From NCBI RefSeq assembly GCF_000003195.3, contig NC_012878.2:40820987-40884986 (forward strand): a stretch of 64,000 nucleotides of DNA, written 5' to 3'. A program made the position numbers and the translations under genes. Below the pieces are notes generated by a model. That model was not told the DNA's origin, ran no database searches, and saw nothing but the letters and a program-made list of their open reading frames with translations. Shown here piece by piece: positions 13,882 through 25,562 of the stretch. The stretch's first letter is position 1; every line of letters begins with the position of its first letter. The DNA comes from Sorghum bicolor. Its lineage: Eukaryota; Streptophyta; Magnoliopsida; Poales; Poaceae.

Positions 13882-14512
13882 TGTTGATGCAAAAGCTGAG
13901 ATGCAAACACAAAGGGCTAATACCCGATTTAAACGTTAAGGCGTGCCAGCCGATTTGACCTTACTATCGGCAAAGGTGATAACACGAATACTTTGGTCCT
14001 GACAACAGCGATGCGCCCGGATGCCACGGCCAAGAGGTATTCACGCAGAACTCGAGAACGCGCCGAGCTTAAGTCGACGAATTCCTAAGAACTCGTAATG
14101 AAAAGGAAAAAGTATGACGAAGTCGTCGAAAAGTAGATTGCTGGAATATGGGTAAAAACTAGTGTTTTGATTGATTGATCGATTGTCTGTTACAAGGTTC
14201 TAGGGTCTATATTTATACCCTGCTCAAAGAGCTACAACCAGACACGACTAGAATTCGAATTCCAAATTAAACAGAATCCGTACATAAAACGATTTAAATA
14301 ACTAAGGGAAACATAAAACCATCCTCCCGTAACGAACTGAAACACCGCCACGGACCAACCAGCCATCTTCGAGTCTTCCTTCACGCCATCGGCAGATTCC
14401 CCATCGGCAACCACCTCCATCGGCAACTTTCCTATAGATCAATGACTATTACCCTGTCTTGCCGATTCACATCCTACCGATCCCGGATACGCGTCGAAAA
14501 ACGGCGTCAACA
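13882..14512 (-). repeat. element C 3' LTR
   Basis: 631 bp, TGTTGATGC...GTCAACA, same length as 25563-26193 with 13 substitutions and no indel. Contains six GCCGAT/ATCGGC hexamers. Confidence 0.95.
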
Positions 14513-14530
14513 CATGCCCCCCAATTTCGG
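14513..14530 (-). other. element C polypurine tract
   Basis: On the minus strand this reads CCGAAATTGGGGGGCATG directly before the 3' LTR, the expected position of the plus-strand primer. Confidence 0.8.
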
Positions 14531-14671
14531 AGTATGAAATCATTAATGCTCCAAAATTCTTTGCAGTAATGATGCCTTTCTGCAATTAATACTCTCAATT
14601 CGGTAACCGACAGCCTCAATCTGAACAACTCTGATCCTATTCCTCTGCAGATACCTTGAAACCCTCAACTT

Positions 14672-14881
14672 CCTAAACGGATACCTCCACTTCAAACGCT
14701 CATCAACAATGTTACCGTTACAGAGACCTGCCGATGGACTGACCAGGACGTTCTGCTTAGTAAAGTATCTTATCCTCCCCAACGGATATTCCCACTTTAT
14801 CCGTCCATCGGCGATATGACCGTTACAAGGCGCTACCGATGGACCGACCAGGAAATCTCGCACAGTAAAATATCTCCAGAT
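14672..14881. repeat. 105-bp imperfect tandem duplication upstream of the antisense gene
   Basis: Two units, about 14672-14776 and 14777-14881. Shared landmarks are AACGGATA, CCACTT, ACCGTTACA, CCGATGGAC(T/C)GACCAGGA and AGTAAA(G/A)TATCT. It lies between the polypurine tract and the TATA box at 15018, where an upstream control region for the antisense gene would sit. A regulatory role is inference only. Confidence 0.75.
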
Positions 14882-15017
14882 CACGACCGCTTCCTGTCAA
14901 ATCACCTGCGCAATCCCTCGATTATCGTGCGAACAGTTACCATATCTTCCTGAGTATCCTCAGATTTCACGGATACGGCGAAGTGATAAGTCAGATTTAC
15001 CCTTGCCCATTTTGTCC

Positions 15018-15025
15018 TATAAATA
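15018..15025 (+). promoter_or_regulatory. TATA box of the antisense PMD gene
   Basis: TATAAATA preceded by CC (CCTATAAATAGTTCC), a canonical plant TATA context, 158 bp upstream of the proposed start codon at 15176. It points opposite to gag-pol of element C. Transcription would begin near 15050. A second ATG at 15168, out of frame, lies eight bases upstream of the chosen start. Confidence 0.65.
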
Positions 15026-15175
15026 GTTCCATCTCGGGTACTCCTTTCCCATCACATCATTCTACAGCTCCAACTCCACTTTCTCGGTGGCGGCGTCGCT
15101 CGAGAACTCCAAAATCTCTAGCGAAGTCCCTTCTTCACCATCCCCGAAGCCTTCGATCATCCTCATCATGAAGAG

Positions 15176-18100
15176 ATGGCCATCAACTTCACCGTCCCTG
15201 AGGTTAGTTCTTCATTCCACCTCTTGTGCTTTTCCCGCATTCCTGTTCGTCCATAATTTATTTCACTGAACATCTTTTTCTTTTTCTTTCTTTTTGTTCT
15301 TATCCTTCTTTTCATCCCTAAACCAACAGGATCTGTCCAACAAACTAATCATCCCTACCGATCAGCCGCACCTCCAATGCCTTGGTCCATTAGGGAATCC
15401 GGATCCCACATATTTGATTAACGCAGAAACAAACAGGATCCCTTTTAGAGCTGAAAACTTTTCCTTAGATCTATGGAAGGACACTTTTCGCTCCTGGCCC
15501 AGCCCCACCATAGGATGGAAGGATTGGTTCTTGAGAGTCAGCCACTCAAACGAAGTCCAGTGGGGTGAGAGAAAACTGGACCAATGTATCAGGTTGTCCA
15601 TTGCCGATATGCATAGGAACGAGTCGTTGTTGATAGCTGCATCATACTTCTGGTCAGACACACTCAATGCCTTCGTCTTTGGCCACGACCCTGCTTCCCC
15701 TACTCTTGCCGATGTAGTTATGCTCACCGGCCTGGACGTATCTTGTGCCGATAGCACCCATTTTTTTGACACCGCGCCTAGCGCCAAAGTGGAAACCCAC
15801 GCCATCGGCGGCTGGTCCGGGTATATTCAGAAGTATCGTAAGACGGGGCCCGTCAACATAAAGGAGCAAACCACCTTTCTGAACATGTGGCTGGACAAAT
15901 TCATATTCTGCGGCCGATCGGCAGGACCGACCTCTGTTTACCTACCGACGGCAGAGAGGCTGGCTAATGGTGGCCGATTTCCCCTTGGTCGATACCTGCT
16001 TGGTGCTGCCTACCATCTCCTCCACCAGGTAGCTAAGAAACTCCTGCTCGGTCAGCCCATCGGCAACTTGGGGGGTCCCTGGTGGTTTATTGACATGTGT
16101 CTCAACCTTCACATGCACAAGCGCCTTGAGTTCGACCTCTTTGCACAGCGTTTCCCCAGAGATATAGCCGAGAACCATGAACTGGATGAAGAAGAATCGG
16201 CAACTCGCTCTCCTCTGAACTTTGGTGAGGCTGCCATAGTCCTGCCTGGCACAGGAGGTAACGCAGATCAGGTCAACCGATTCTTCCAAACCTTGTACGA
16301 AGGCCTAACCAGAGAACAGCGAGCATGGATGCCCTATGAAGATCCAGACACCATGTTCCCTTTGGTCTTCCATCCATTCAACAATGATCTTAACAAGGAT
16401 GACGAGGTAATGATGGCACTGATCACCCCCAGAGTCATACCAGTGAACTTCTTCGGCAGTGGGAAAACCTCTAGCCAAACCTATGAGTTTTACAACCCAT
16501 CAGCATTAGCTCGTCAATTAGCCTTCGGCCAGCTGCCGATTGCACTCTGTTATGCCGATGTGATAAAACCCAGAGAGGTCATCAATAATCTCCTCGAGTG
16601 GATCTGAGTGGCCCAACTAGCACCGAATGCCGATACAGATGTCGATCTGTCAGAGTGGGTTCCAGTTCTCTTTGTCACTCAGGCATACAAGCAATGGTGG
16701 GAGGAGTGGAAGGAGCACTTGTTCTGCAGATCGGCTCTTACATATCGCGGCATGATCGATCCCCAGTACAAAGTCCCCGACAATACTGTAAGTACCTTTG
16801 AACCGATATTTTTATCCCCTTACTCCCATTTTCATCGGTAACTTACTCTTTGTGTGACGTTGCAGGTTGATAACATTCCCCCATCTATCAGCAGGAGCGG
16901 TAAGCCGATTGATCTGTTTCCATCAGGTCCGATCTCTTCAATCGGCAACAACGCTCCTACTCTGGCTGCCATCATGCACCGAGGTGTACGCCTCAAGAAA
17001 GTAACCCCCAAGAGAGCCAAGGTATCCCCATCGGTAGCTGCCTCCGCCTTAGCACAGGCCTTCAAGGTAATTGTTTAAATCTCCTCATCCATACCGATTC
17101 CACTCTTTCATATGTTACATTTGTGCTTACGAATCCTTATTCCTGACGCAGCATACCGGCGCATCGGCAAAGACCAGAAGTAGAAGTGCCGATACCCCCC
17201 AGTCCAGCCAGCCGAAGAGGAAAGCTGCCAAGAGTACCAGAGGACGGGCAAAACGCCAAAGAATAGCAATGCCTTCTCCTCCCCCGGTATCACCAATTCC
17301 AGTGGAATCCTCTCCTTCCTCCCCAGAAGCACAGATGCAGCAGGTACCATCTCCCCCTCATATGCCAGTAGCACCTCAAGTGGAAGAACCCCAACCAGAG
17401 GAACCTCATCCAGAAGAGCCTCAGCCCGAAGATACATCGGCTGATGTAGGCGAGCAGACCACCGATCCAGCAGGCTCAATCATAGCATCGGTAGTTTCCT
17501 CCATCCAAACAAGTACTGTCCCTCCTCAAGGTAACATACTTTTGTGAAATTACTGCCGATGAACTTGCCCTTTCTGTCTTATAACTATCTCTGTCATTTT
17601 TCAGTTGACATAGTTCAATCGGCAGCCTCAGCCGATCAACCTGTGATTCCGTCGGCATCTTTCAGTCAGAGGCGAGAGATTGCCCTGAAGCAAGTAAGTT
17701 CTCCAATCTCCGTCTGCATTATTCATCAATACCTGACCATAGAATAACTCGTTTTAACTCTTCTTCAGGAGCAGGACTCTCCCGACAGCCTATTCTCCTT
17801 CGCCATCGACATCTCTGATGATGAAGGTGAAGAAGCAAGCTCTTCTCGGGCAGTTGGGATCACATCGGTAGAGGTCAGGGCAAAGCTGGAAGAACTATCA
17901 GCTCTCCTCCACCAAGACACAGCCCAATTAGTCGATGACTCTGATCTGGCCAAGGCTTTGTTCAAGACCCTGAGAGGTCAAATCCCCGTCGATGCCGAAG
18001 AAATCCTCTTTTAAGCAGCACATCTGGAGAGCCGTCAGCTGCAGTACCAGAGGGCTGCCCAGCGCCTTGCCGATAGAGCCGCTCAGACTCAGCTTTCTGA

Positions 18101-18464
18101 GGAGATGATGAAAGAAAAGCTTCTTACCGATGAAAACCACAAGAACATCGGCACCTTGAAGTCCTCGGGAGATGCACTGAAGCAAAAGATTTCTGACTTA
18201 TCGACAAGAAGAGAAACTCTGCTGGCAGAACTCAAGCAAGTAGAGGATGCCCTGTCCCAAGCCCGACAAGAAGAAAGCCGACTGCTGGAGACAATCAAGC
18301 TTCTTGAGCAAGAGCGAAACGTCCATGGCCGCAAAGCACTGCAGCTGATGAAGAAATTGAAGCCGGTGGAAGGCTCTGCCGATGAAGACACCAAAGAGAT
18401 AGAAGCAGCTAACCAAATCAGCCTACGCGCCATATCGGCTATCCAGGCGCTGCTAGACTTGTGA
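15176..18464 (+). CDS. antisense six-exon gene for a plant mobile domain protein (two in-frame stops)
   Basis: Proposed exons: 15176-15202, 15330-16787, 16866-17066, 17152-17530, 17605-17693, 17769-18464. All five introns are GT-AG, 74-127 bp long, and keep one frame of about 949 codons. Exon 2 encodes a plant mobile domain (PMD): LWKDTFRSW, WKDWFLRV, then FVFGHDPASPTLADVVMLTG near residues 124-143, a hallmark order. Exon 4 has a basic KRKAAKSTRGRAKRQR stretch (possible nuclear signal) and Pro/Glu-rich repeats; exon 6 ends in a coiled coil. The start gives MAINFTVPE spliced in phase to exon 2. Two stops, TGA at 16605-16607 (residue ~435) and TAA at 18012-18014 (~800), break this copy. It lies antisense, tail-to-tail with pol, 157 bp apart. 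Cellular PMD proteins (MAIN/MAIL1 type) are known in plant TE silencing; the role here is unknown. Confidence 0.8.
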
Positions 18465-18621
18465 GCTCTTCATGGGCAACACGTTCGCCTTTTTTTGCTT
18501 CCCGACCTTCCTGATACTTGGTCTAGCCGATAGGACTCTTATCGGCACCCTTTTAAAACACTAAGTCCGACCCCATACATATTTTGACCCAGCCGATAGG
18601 GATGTTATCGGCACTTAACTT

Positions 18622-21600
18622 TTATGCATCGACCCATATGCTGGGGTAGTACTTCTTCAGATATTTGCCATTTAATGCTCTGGGAAATTCGACTCCTTCG
18701 AGAGTTTCTAGAATATAGGCATTACCAGGAGCCGATCGACTTATCCGGTAGGGACCCTCCCAATTGGGAGAGCACTTCCCAAATTTTGAACTTTTAGTCC
18801 CGATCGGTAAGATCAATTTCCATACCAAATCTCCATCGACAAACTTCTTAGCCTTTACTTTCTTGTCATACCATCTGGCAACTCTTTTCTTATTCTCTTC
18901 TATACTCACTAAGGCTCTTAGCCGATGTCCTGCCAGATCATCTAACTCGTCTGTCATCAAGGTAGCATAATCATCGGCAGCCAATTGATCCTGAAAAGAT
19001 AATCGTCTAGATCTGGTCTTGGTTTCCCAAGGCAATACTGCATCGTGCCCATACACCAACTAATAAGGTGAAACCTTGGTTGACCCGTGACAAGCCATCC
19101 GGTATGACCATAAAGCTTCATTTAATAATGTATGCCACCTCCTAGGATTTTCTTCAATCTTTCGCTTAATAAGCTTGATAATTCCTTTGTTAGATGCCTC
19201 GGCCTGCCCATTAGCTTGAGCATAGTAAGGAGAAGAATTCAATACTTTAATTCCCATACCGATTGCGAATTCATCAAACTCTCCTGATGTAAACATGGTA
19301 CCCTGATCGGTAGTAATTGTTTGAGGAATCCCAAATCGGTAGATAATATGCTCTTTCACGAAGTCAATCATATTGGCTGATGTAACTTTCTTCAAAGGAA
19401 TAGCTTCAACCCATTTAGTGAAATAATCGGTGGCAACCAAAATAAATTTATGTCCCTTACTGGATGGTGGATAAATCTGGCCGATCAAATCAATAGCCCA
19501 TCCTCGGAACGACCAAGGTTTGATGATAGGATTCATAGCCAACGCAGGTGCCTTTTGAACATTGCCAAACTTCTGACATCCTTGACACCCTTTGAAGTAC
19601 TTAAAGCAATCCTCAAGTATAGTCGGCCAATAATACCCATTTCTTCTAATCATCCACTTCATCTTAAAGGCCGACTGATGTGCCCCACATACTCCTTCAT
19701 GGATTTCTCCCATCAAATTCTTAGCCTCATCATCGCCTAAGCATCTGAGAAGAATACCATCGATAGTTCGGTAATATAATTCATCTTCAAGGAGCACATA
19801 CTTGGTAGCTTGGAACCGAACACGCCTCTCAACTTTCTTAGAGGGATCCTTCAAATAATCAATAATTTCTTTTCTCCAATCATCGGCACCGATTGCCGAT
19901 ATTGCATTAATCATGAGCTGATATCCCGAGGCATGCTGAGCCAACCGATTGGCCTCTTCATTATGCAATCGAGGAATATGCTCTAATCGGAAATCCTTGA
20001 ACTCCTTCAATAGCTGCATGCTCCTTTCATGATAATTTATCAGGACTTCACTTCGACATTCATAGCTCCCAGCCAATTGATTTATAACCAGCATAGAATC
20101 CCCGAAGACTTCAACAGCATCAGCATGAACTTCCCTCAACAATTCCAAACCTTTTATCAAAGCTTGGTACTCAGCCTGATTATTTGTGGATGTGGCAACA
20201 ATCGGCAAGGAAAACTCATACTTCCTTCCCCGAGGGGAAATTAACACTATGCCGATTCCTGCCCCCCGGTTACATGTGGATCCATCAAAGAAGAGCGTCC
20301 AAGGCACAATTTCCAAAGCTTCCACTGTACCACAATGTTGTGTTACGAAATCGGCCATAATCTGTCCCTTAATCGCCTTAGCCGACTCGTAACGCAGATC
20401 AAACTCGGATAGCACCAAAATCCACTTACCGATCCTGCCACTCATGATCGGCATAGATAGCATGTATCGGACCACATCATCTTTGCAAATAACAGTGCAT
20501 TTGGCCGATAGCAAATAGTGCCTTAACTTGATACAAGAGAAATACAAGCACAAGCATAGTTTCTCGACAGCCGAATACCTGGTCTCAGCATCAATCAACC
20601 TCCTGCTTAGGTAATAAATTACACGTTCCTTCCCTTCAAATTCTTGAATTAAAGCCGAACCGATGACTAACCCATCGGTAGATAAATACAATCTGAAGGG
20701 CTTCCCTTGCTGAGGTGGAATCAGAACTGGAGGATTCACCAGATAACTCTTGATTTCATCTAAAGCCAACTGTTGTTCCTTTCCCCAGACAAACTCTTGA
20801 TCGGCCTTCAACTTGAGCGAAGGACTAAAAGCACGAATTTTACCAGACAAGTTAGATATAAATCTCCTGATAAAATTTACCTTGCCGATCAAGGACTGGA
20901 GCTCAGTCTTGTTGGTAGGGGCGACTATTTTGTTGATAGCATCAATAGATCTTCGACTAATTTCAATCCCCCTTTGATGCACCATGAAACCAAGAAACTG
21001 TCCTGCCGATACACCAAATGCACACTTATTGGGATTCATCTTCAAACCATGCTTCCTTGTGCATTCCAACACCTTTCGTAGATCGGCAAGATGCTTTGTG
21101 AAGTCCCTAGACTTAACCACCACATCATCAATATAAATCTCCACTAGCTTGCCGATGAATTCATGAAATATAAAATTCATGGCCCTCTGATAAGTAGCAC
21201 CAGCATTCTTCAAGCCAAAGGTCATGACTATCCATTCGAACAACCCAACATGACCAGGACATCTAAATGCAGTCTTTGGAATATCTTCTTCAGCCATGAA
21301 TATTTGATTGTATCCTGCATTGCCATCCATAAAGCTAATAATCTGATGCCCAGCCGCAGCGTCAACTAGCAGATCGGCAACTGGCATTGGGTAGCCATCC
21401 ATCGGTGTAGCTTTGTTAAGATTCCTGAAATCAATGCAGACCCGAAGCTTCCCGTTCTTCTTGTAAACTGGAACAACATTGGAAATCCACTCGGCATACC
21501 GACACTACGAATAAATTTGGCTTCAATAAGTTTAGTTATTTCGGCCTTGATGTCAGGAAGAATATTAGGATTACATCGGCGAGCTGGCTGCTGATGTGGC

Positions 21601-21857
21601 CGAAATCCAGACTTGATAGGCAACCGATGTTCAACAATCGATCGGTCTAAACCAGGCATCTCAGTATAATCCCAAGCGAAGCAATCTTTATATTCCTTTA
21701 ACAAATCAGTTAACTGTTGCTTACACTCAGAATTCAACTTAGCACTAATAAAAGTAGGCCTAGGCTTATCACCACTACCTTTATCTACTTCTACCAAATC
21801 ATCGGCCGATGTGAACCCCTGGCCTAACTTTCCATCATCGGCGAACCTATCCATCAA
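18622..21857 (-). pseudogene. pol: element C RT, RNase H and integrase (broken)
   Basis: RT begins near 21857 (ISAKLNSECKQQL..., CFAWDYTEMPGLDRSIVEHR), shifts frame by a one-base loss near 21510, then continues MDGYPMPVADLL from 21402. The RT active site is YIDD, residues 90-93 from that Met. RNase H follows with FFDGSTCNRGAGIG. The integrase has an HHCC-type region ending CQGCQKFG, and catalytic residues in AIDLIGQI, TTDQGTMF and NGQAEASNKG. A TAG at 19060-19062 interrupts the frame just after KVSPY; it resumes LVYGHDAVLP and ends at 18622. No chromodomain is present, in line with the Tat lineage. It would be translated as part of a gag-pol polyprotein and is non-functional as it stands. Confidence 0.9.
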
Positions 21858-22558
21858 AATCCTTCATCAGAACCGACTGCTTGGATCGGTGGAATTTCAT
21901 AATCGGCAACTTTGAGAAAATCCTTTTCCCAAGCTTCTCCTGAAATACACCTAGTCCTTTCATAGGTGTCTGCTTCTGCCGATGCAATAACATATGAAGA
22001 GTCTCGTGGGACAATTTCAATCTTGTCACCTACCCACTGGACCAAGCACTGGTGCATTGTAGACGGGATGCAACAATTTGCATGAATCCAATCTCTCCCT
22101 AACAGTAAGTTATATGCACCTTTTCCACTGATTACGAAGAAGGTTGTCGGCAAGGTTTTGCTGCCGATGGTTAATTCAACACATATTGCCCCCTTGACCG
22201 GAGACACGTTCCCCTCAAAGTCCTTTAACATCATATCGGTCTTGGTCAAATCCTGATCTCCTTTCCCAAGCTTTCGATATACTGCATAAGGCATGATGTT
22301 AATAGCAACTCCACCATCAATCAGAATCTTAGTCATCGGCTGACCATCCACTCTTCCCTTGACAAACAAAGCCTTAAGATGTTGCCTTTCATCATCGGCA
22401 GGCTTCTCGAAGATAGCTGTCATCGGATCCAGAGCCAACTGAGCTATTTGGTCGGAGAACTCTAACTCATCATTATTGGACGGCGCAAGGAATTCCATCG
22501 GCAACATAAAGACCATGTTGACATCCGCCGATGGACCTTTCCCCTTGGAATCTGATTG
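21858..22558 (-). pseudogene. element C protease region (frame-separated from gag and RT)
   Basis: Frame containing MTKILIDGGVAINIMPYAVY, the retropepsin-like active-site segment with Asp-Gly-Gly as in Tat/Athila proteases rather than DSGA. It continues to NLLLGRDWIHANCCIPST, the conserved LGRDWI flap-distal motif. The frame ends in TGA near 21854 and RT continues in another phase, so a frameshift separates them. Role: cleavage of the Gag-Pol polyprotein inside virus-like particles. Confidence 0.85.
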
Positions 22559-22561
22559 TTA

Positions 22562-25515
22562 CTGATCCCCAGATTGCCCAGAATTCTCGCCCTTGCTTAG
22601 CTCTTCTCGCCTTTCGCGCTGCAGCCTTCTCTTTTGTGTCCTGGTCAACCCTTCTGGACACCATGGAGGAAGTTGCTGCTGCCTTACCGATGGGCGATGA
22701 TTTTCCCTTGACTCCATCCGATAAGTATTGGCATCCCTGCAAAACATGAACTCATCGGGAACTCGAGCATTAGCCATCTCTTCAAGTTCTTCCCAGTTCC
22801 TGGGAAAATATCCAACACGATTGCGAGCCTATCGTGCACACTGAGCCTGCCCCCCAGCCGATCATGAACGGACACTCTCCCCCTAATCGGCCCATTAAAT
22901 CACCGATCGTCATCATGATAGCGCCGATCAGATCTGTCGTACCGATCATAACCATTGCACTCAGGACAATCTCTTACAGTGGGTAGCTTGATATTTTCCT
23001 CCCATCAGTGGATGAAGAACGGACAATTCCAGTGATCCCTATGTCGATTCCATTCCTGCCGGCGTCTTTCCTCCTCCTGACGATAATCCTCTTGCTGGCG
23101 CCGGTACCGATCCTCACGTTGCTGCCAAGTCTCCCGAGGCCTTCTGTGAGTTATCACAATACCAGACCGGGGAGGCCTCCCTGAGTTAGATCCCTCCTGG
23201 ATCAGCTCTTTTCCTTTCGCATCGGCAGTAGTGATCTGATGTTGAGGATCCACCGATGCACTTCTTTCAGCTGCTTTCGATGTTAAGACCTTGGCCTTTC
23301 CCTTAGCATCCAGCATGTTTGTTGGGAAAGGATGTTGATCAATCTTCATCGGCTTCTGGGCTTTGGAGCTGTCAAATTTGATCCTCCCCGATTCTATAGC
23401 CGATTGCAGTTGTTTCCTAAAAACTTTGCACTCATTAGTGTCGTGAGAAGTTGCATTGTGCCACTTACAATATTTCATCCTTTTCAATTCCTCAGCCGAC
23501 GGGATCACATGATTGGGTGACAATTTGATTTGACCCTCTTGAAGTAGAAAGTCAAATATCCTATCGGCCTTAGTGATGTCAAACGCGAACTTCTCTGGCT
23601 CTTTATGTCCAAAAGGACAAGACATCGACTTTTTATTTTTTACGCATTCTGCCAAGCCGATGACTGGTTCTTCATCAAAGTCTGAGCTTGCAGCTGCATC
23701 CACAAATGATACCTTTTTATTCCATGCTCTCTTGGGTTCGAAAGGCTTGATATCTTGATCAAAAATTCTCTGCACCAAATGACTTAAGCTTTCAAACTCC
23801 TGAGACGCATACTTATCCCTTATGTGCGGCAATAAACCTTGGAAAGCCAAATCGGCTAACTGCCGATCATCCAGAACCAGGCTATAGCATTTGTTCTTGA
23901 CCTCCCGTATCCTTTGCACAAAACTTTCAACCGATTCATCATTGCGTTGCCTCAATTTGACCAAATCGGTGATCTTCTTCTCATGGACACCAGAAAAGAA
24001 ATATTTGTGGAATTGCTTCTCTAGATCGGCCCAAGTAACCACTGAGTTGGGAGGTAATGATATAAACCAGGTAAAAGCCGATCCAGATAATGATGACGAG
24101 AATAAGCGAACCCTTAACTCGTCCCTGTTAGCAGCTTCTCCGCACTCGATGATGAACCAGTTGACGTGCTCCATGGTTGACGTATCATCCTGCCCAGAAA
24201 ACTTAGTAAAATCTGGTACCTTATACCGATTTGGAAGCGGTATTAAATCATATGCAGGAGGATACGGTGTCCGATAAGAGTAAGTGTTAACTTTGGGTTT
24301 TATCCCAAATTGGTCTCTCATCACTTCAGCAATCTTATCGGCCCAATAAGCATTGGCATCTTGCCGATGAGGCTGTTGCGGATCCAGCACCTGCTGGTAA
24401 GCTTCCACGTGTCTGTGCGGCGCACGATCTGCATGGAACATTGGGTTAATCATCTGGCCACCCACCTGCTGACCACCAAACTGCTGTGCACCGATCTGCT
24501 GTCCGCCGATTTGTTGTCCAAGATTTGTTGGCTAGTTGGGTGGTCCCTGATTATGGAACCCAGGGTAGATCTGGCCTTACTGGAACCCTGTAGCCTGATG
24601 ATTCTGTTGGGGCGTTTGCGGAAAGACTTGCTGCCCAAGCCATCCACTATTAGTGTTCATCAGCATAGGTCCTGCCGATGACTGGTAATTGGGCATCATC
24701 ATTGAATTGACATACCCTGGCTGAGTCATAAGTCTCTGTTGCATCAGCATCGAGTCTGCCGATGCGTTAGGCATCTGAAAAGTTGGAGCTTGAGAGTTCC
24801 CAGTGTAAGGTCTCGCAGTGGTGGTTGTAGTATACTGGGGACTCTGATTCATCGGCATATTTAGAGGTGCCGATGCCTTAGGAGCCTTGCCTCTCAAATC
24901 AGTTGTCTGAGACGTGCCAGGTGTCTTCAATTATTCCGAGGGCATACCAAAACCTCACCAGTTAGGAGGAGGGACTGGTCCTGACATTGCCGATGCCAAT
25001 AGATCTGTAGCGAGTTTAATCTGCTCGTCTGAAGTTGGTGGACTAGTAGTCATCGGCATAGATTGTGCATTAGTGATTCCCAACGTGCTTGGAGGAACGG
25101 TAGTCTGTGTTCCCGCAGCGGCTGTAGCAGACGATGGAGCTGTGACCACCGGTGACCCTGGCTGATGATGAGAGGGGCCCACATAATCTGGTGGCAGTTG
25201 TCCTTCCTTGAAAGTTCTAGCCACAGCATTGAAAACCGTATTGGACAGCACACTAGCTTGGTTGATCAGGGCACGATTGATAGCACTATCGACCATCTCT
25301 TGAAGTTTACCAGGATTGGCTTCAAAAGTAACCTGCCGAGGCGTCGGCAGCGCATCCTTCTGGATCACTTCGCCGCTCCTGTTCATGCTGAAGGACCTCA
25401 GGCATTGCTGCTTGTAGTCCTCTATGGCTTTAGCAATAGCTTGCTTCTGCTCATCCTTGAGATTGGCTTCCGTCACGGGGATGACGTTCTCTTGATTAAA
25501 CTCAGAAGTCAACAT
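22562..25515 (-). pseudogene. gag: element C gag (multiple nonsense codons)
   Basis: Start ATG at 25515-25513, 48 bp inside the 5' LTR, reading MLTSEFNQENVIPVTEANLK. The capsid-like region is at about 24250-23700 (FTKFSGQDDTSTMEHVNWFI, RLFSSSLSGSAFTWF, FQGLLPHIRDKY). A CKWHNATSHDTNEC segment near 23465 is the Tat-type zinc-binding region. In-frame stops lie at 24957-24955, 24933-24931, 24579-24577, 24534-24532, 23007-23005 and 22902-22900, with TAA at 22561-22559 after a frameshift near 22820. The stop at 23007 falls where a HCW cysteine is expected in a second CPFF...HCW...CPEC metal-binding block. Gag would form the particle shell and package RNA. Confidence 0.88.
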
Positions 25516-25540
25516 GTTGATCTTGATCTTGAATCTGGTC

Positions 25541-25558
25541 CCACTGGGCGTGCCAAAA
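25541..25558 (-). other. element C primer-binding site candidate
   Basis: On the minus strand TTTTGGCACGCCCAGTGG lies a few bases inside the 5' LTR. TGG-initiated sequence in this position is expected for a tRNA 3'-end complement. I do not assign the tRNA. Confidence 0.65.
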
Positions 25559-25562
25559 GATG

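Noticed and set aside
15294..16607. A free-standing host gene for the PMD protein
   Set aside because: It lies between integrase and the 3' LTR of element C, shares the C hexamer signature and has a matching place in the Tat layout, so it is treated as element cargo.
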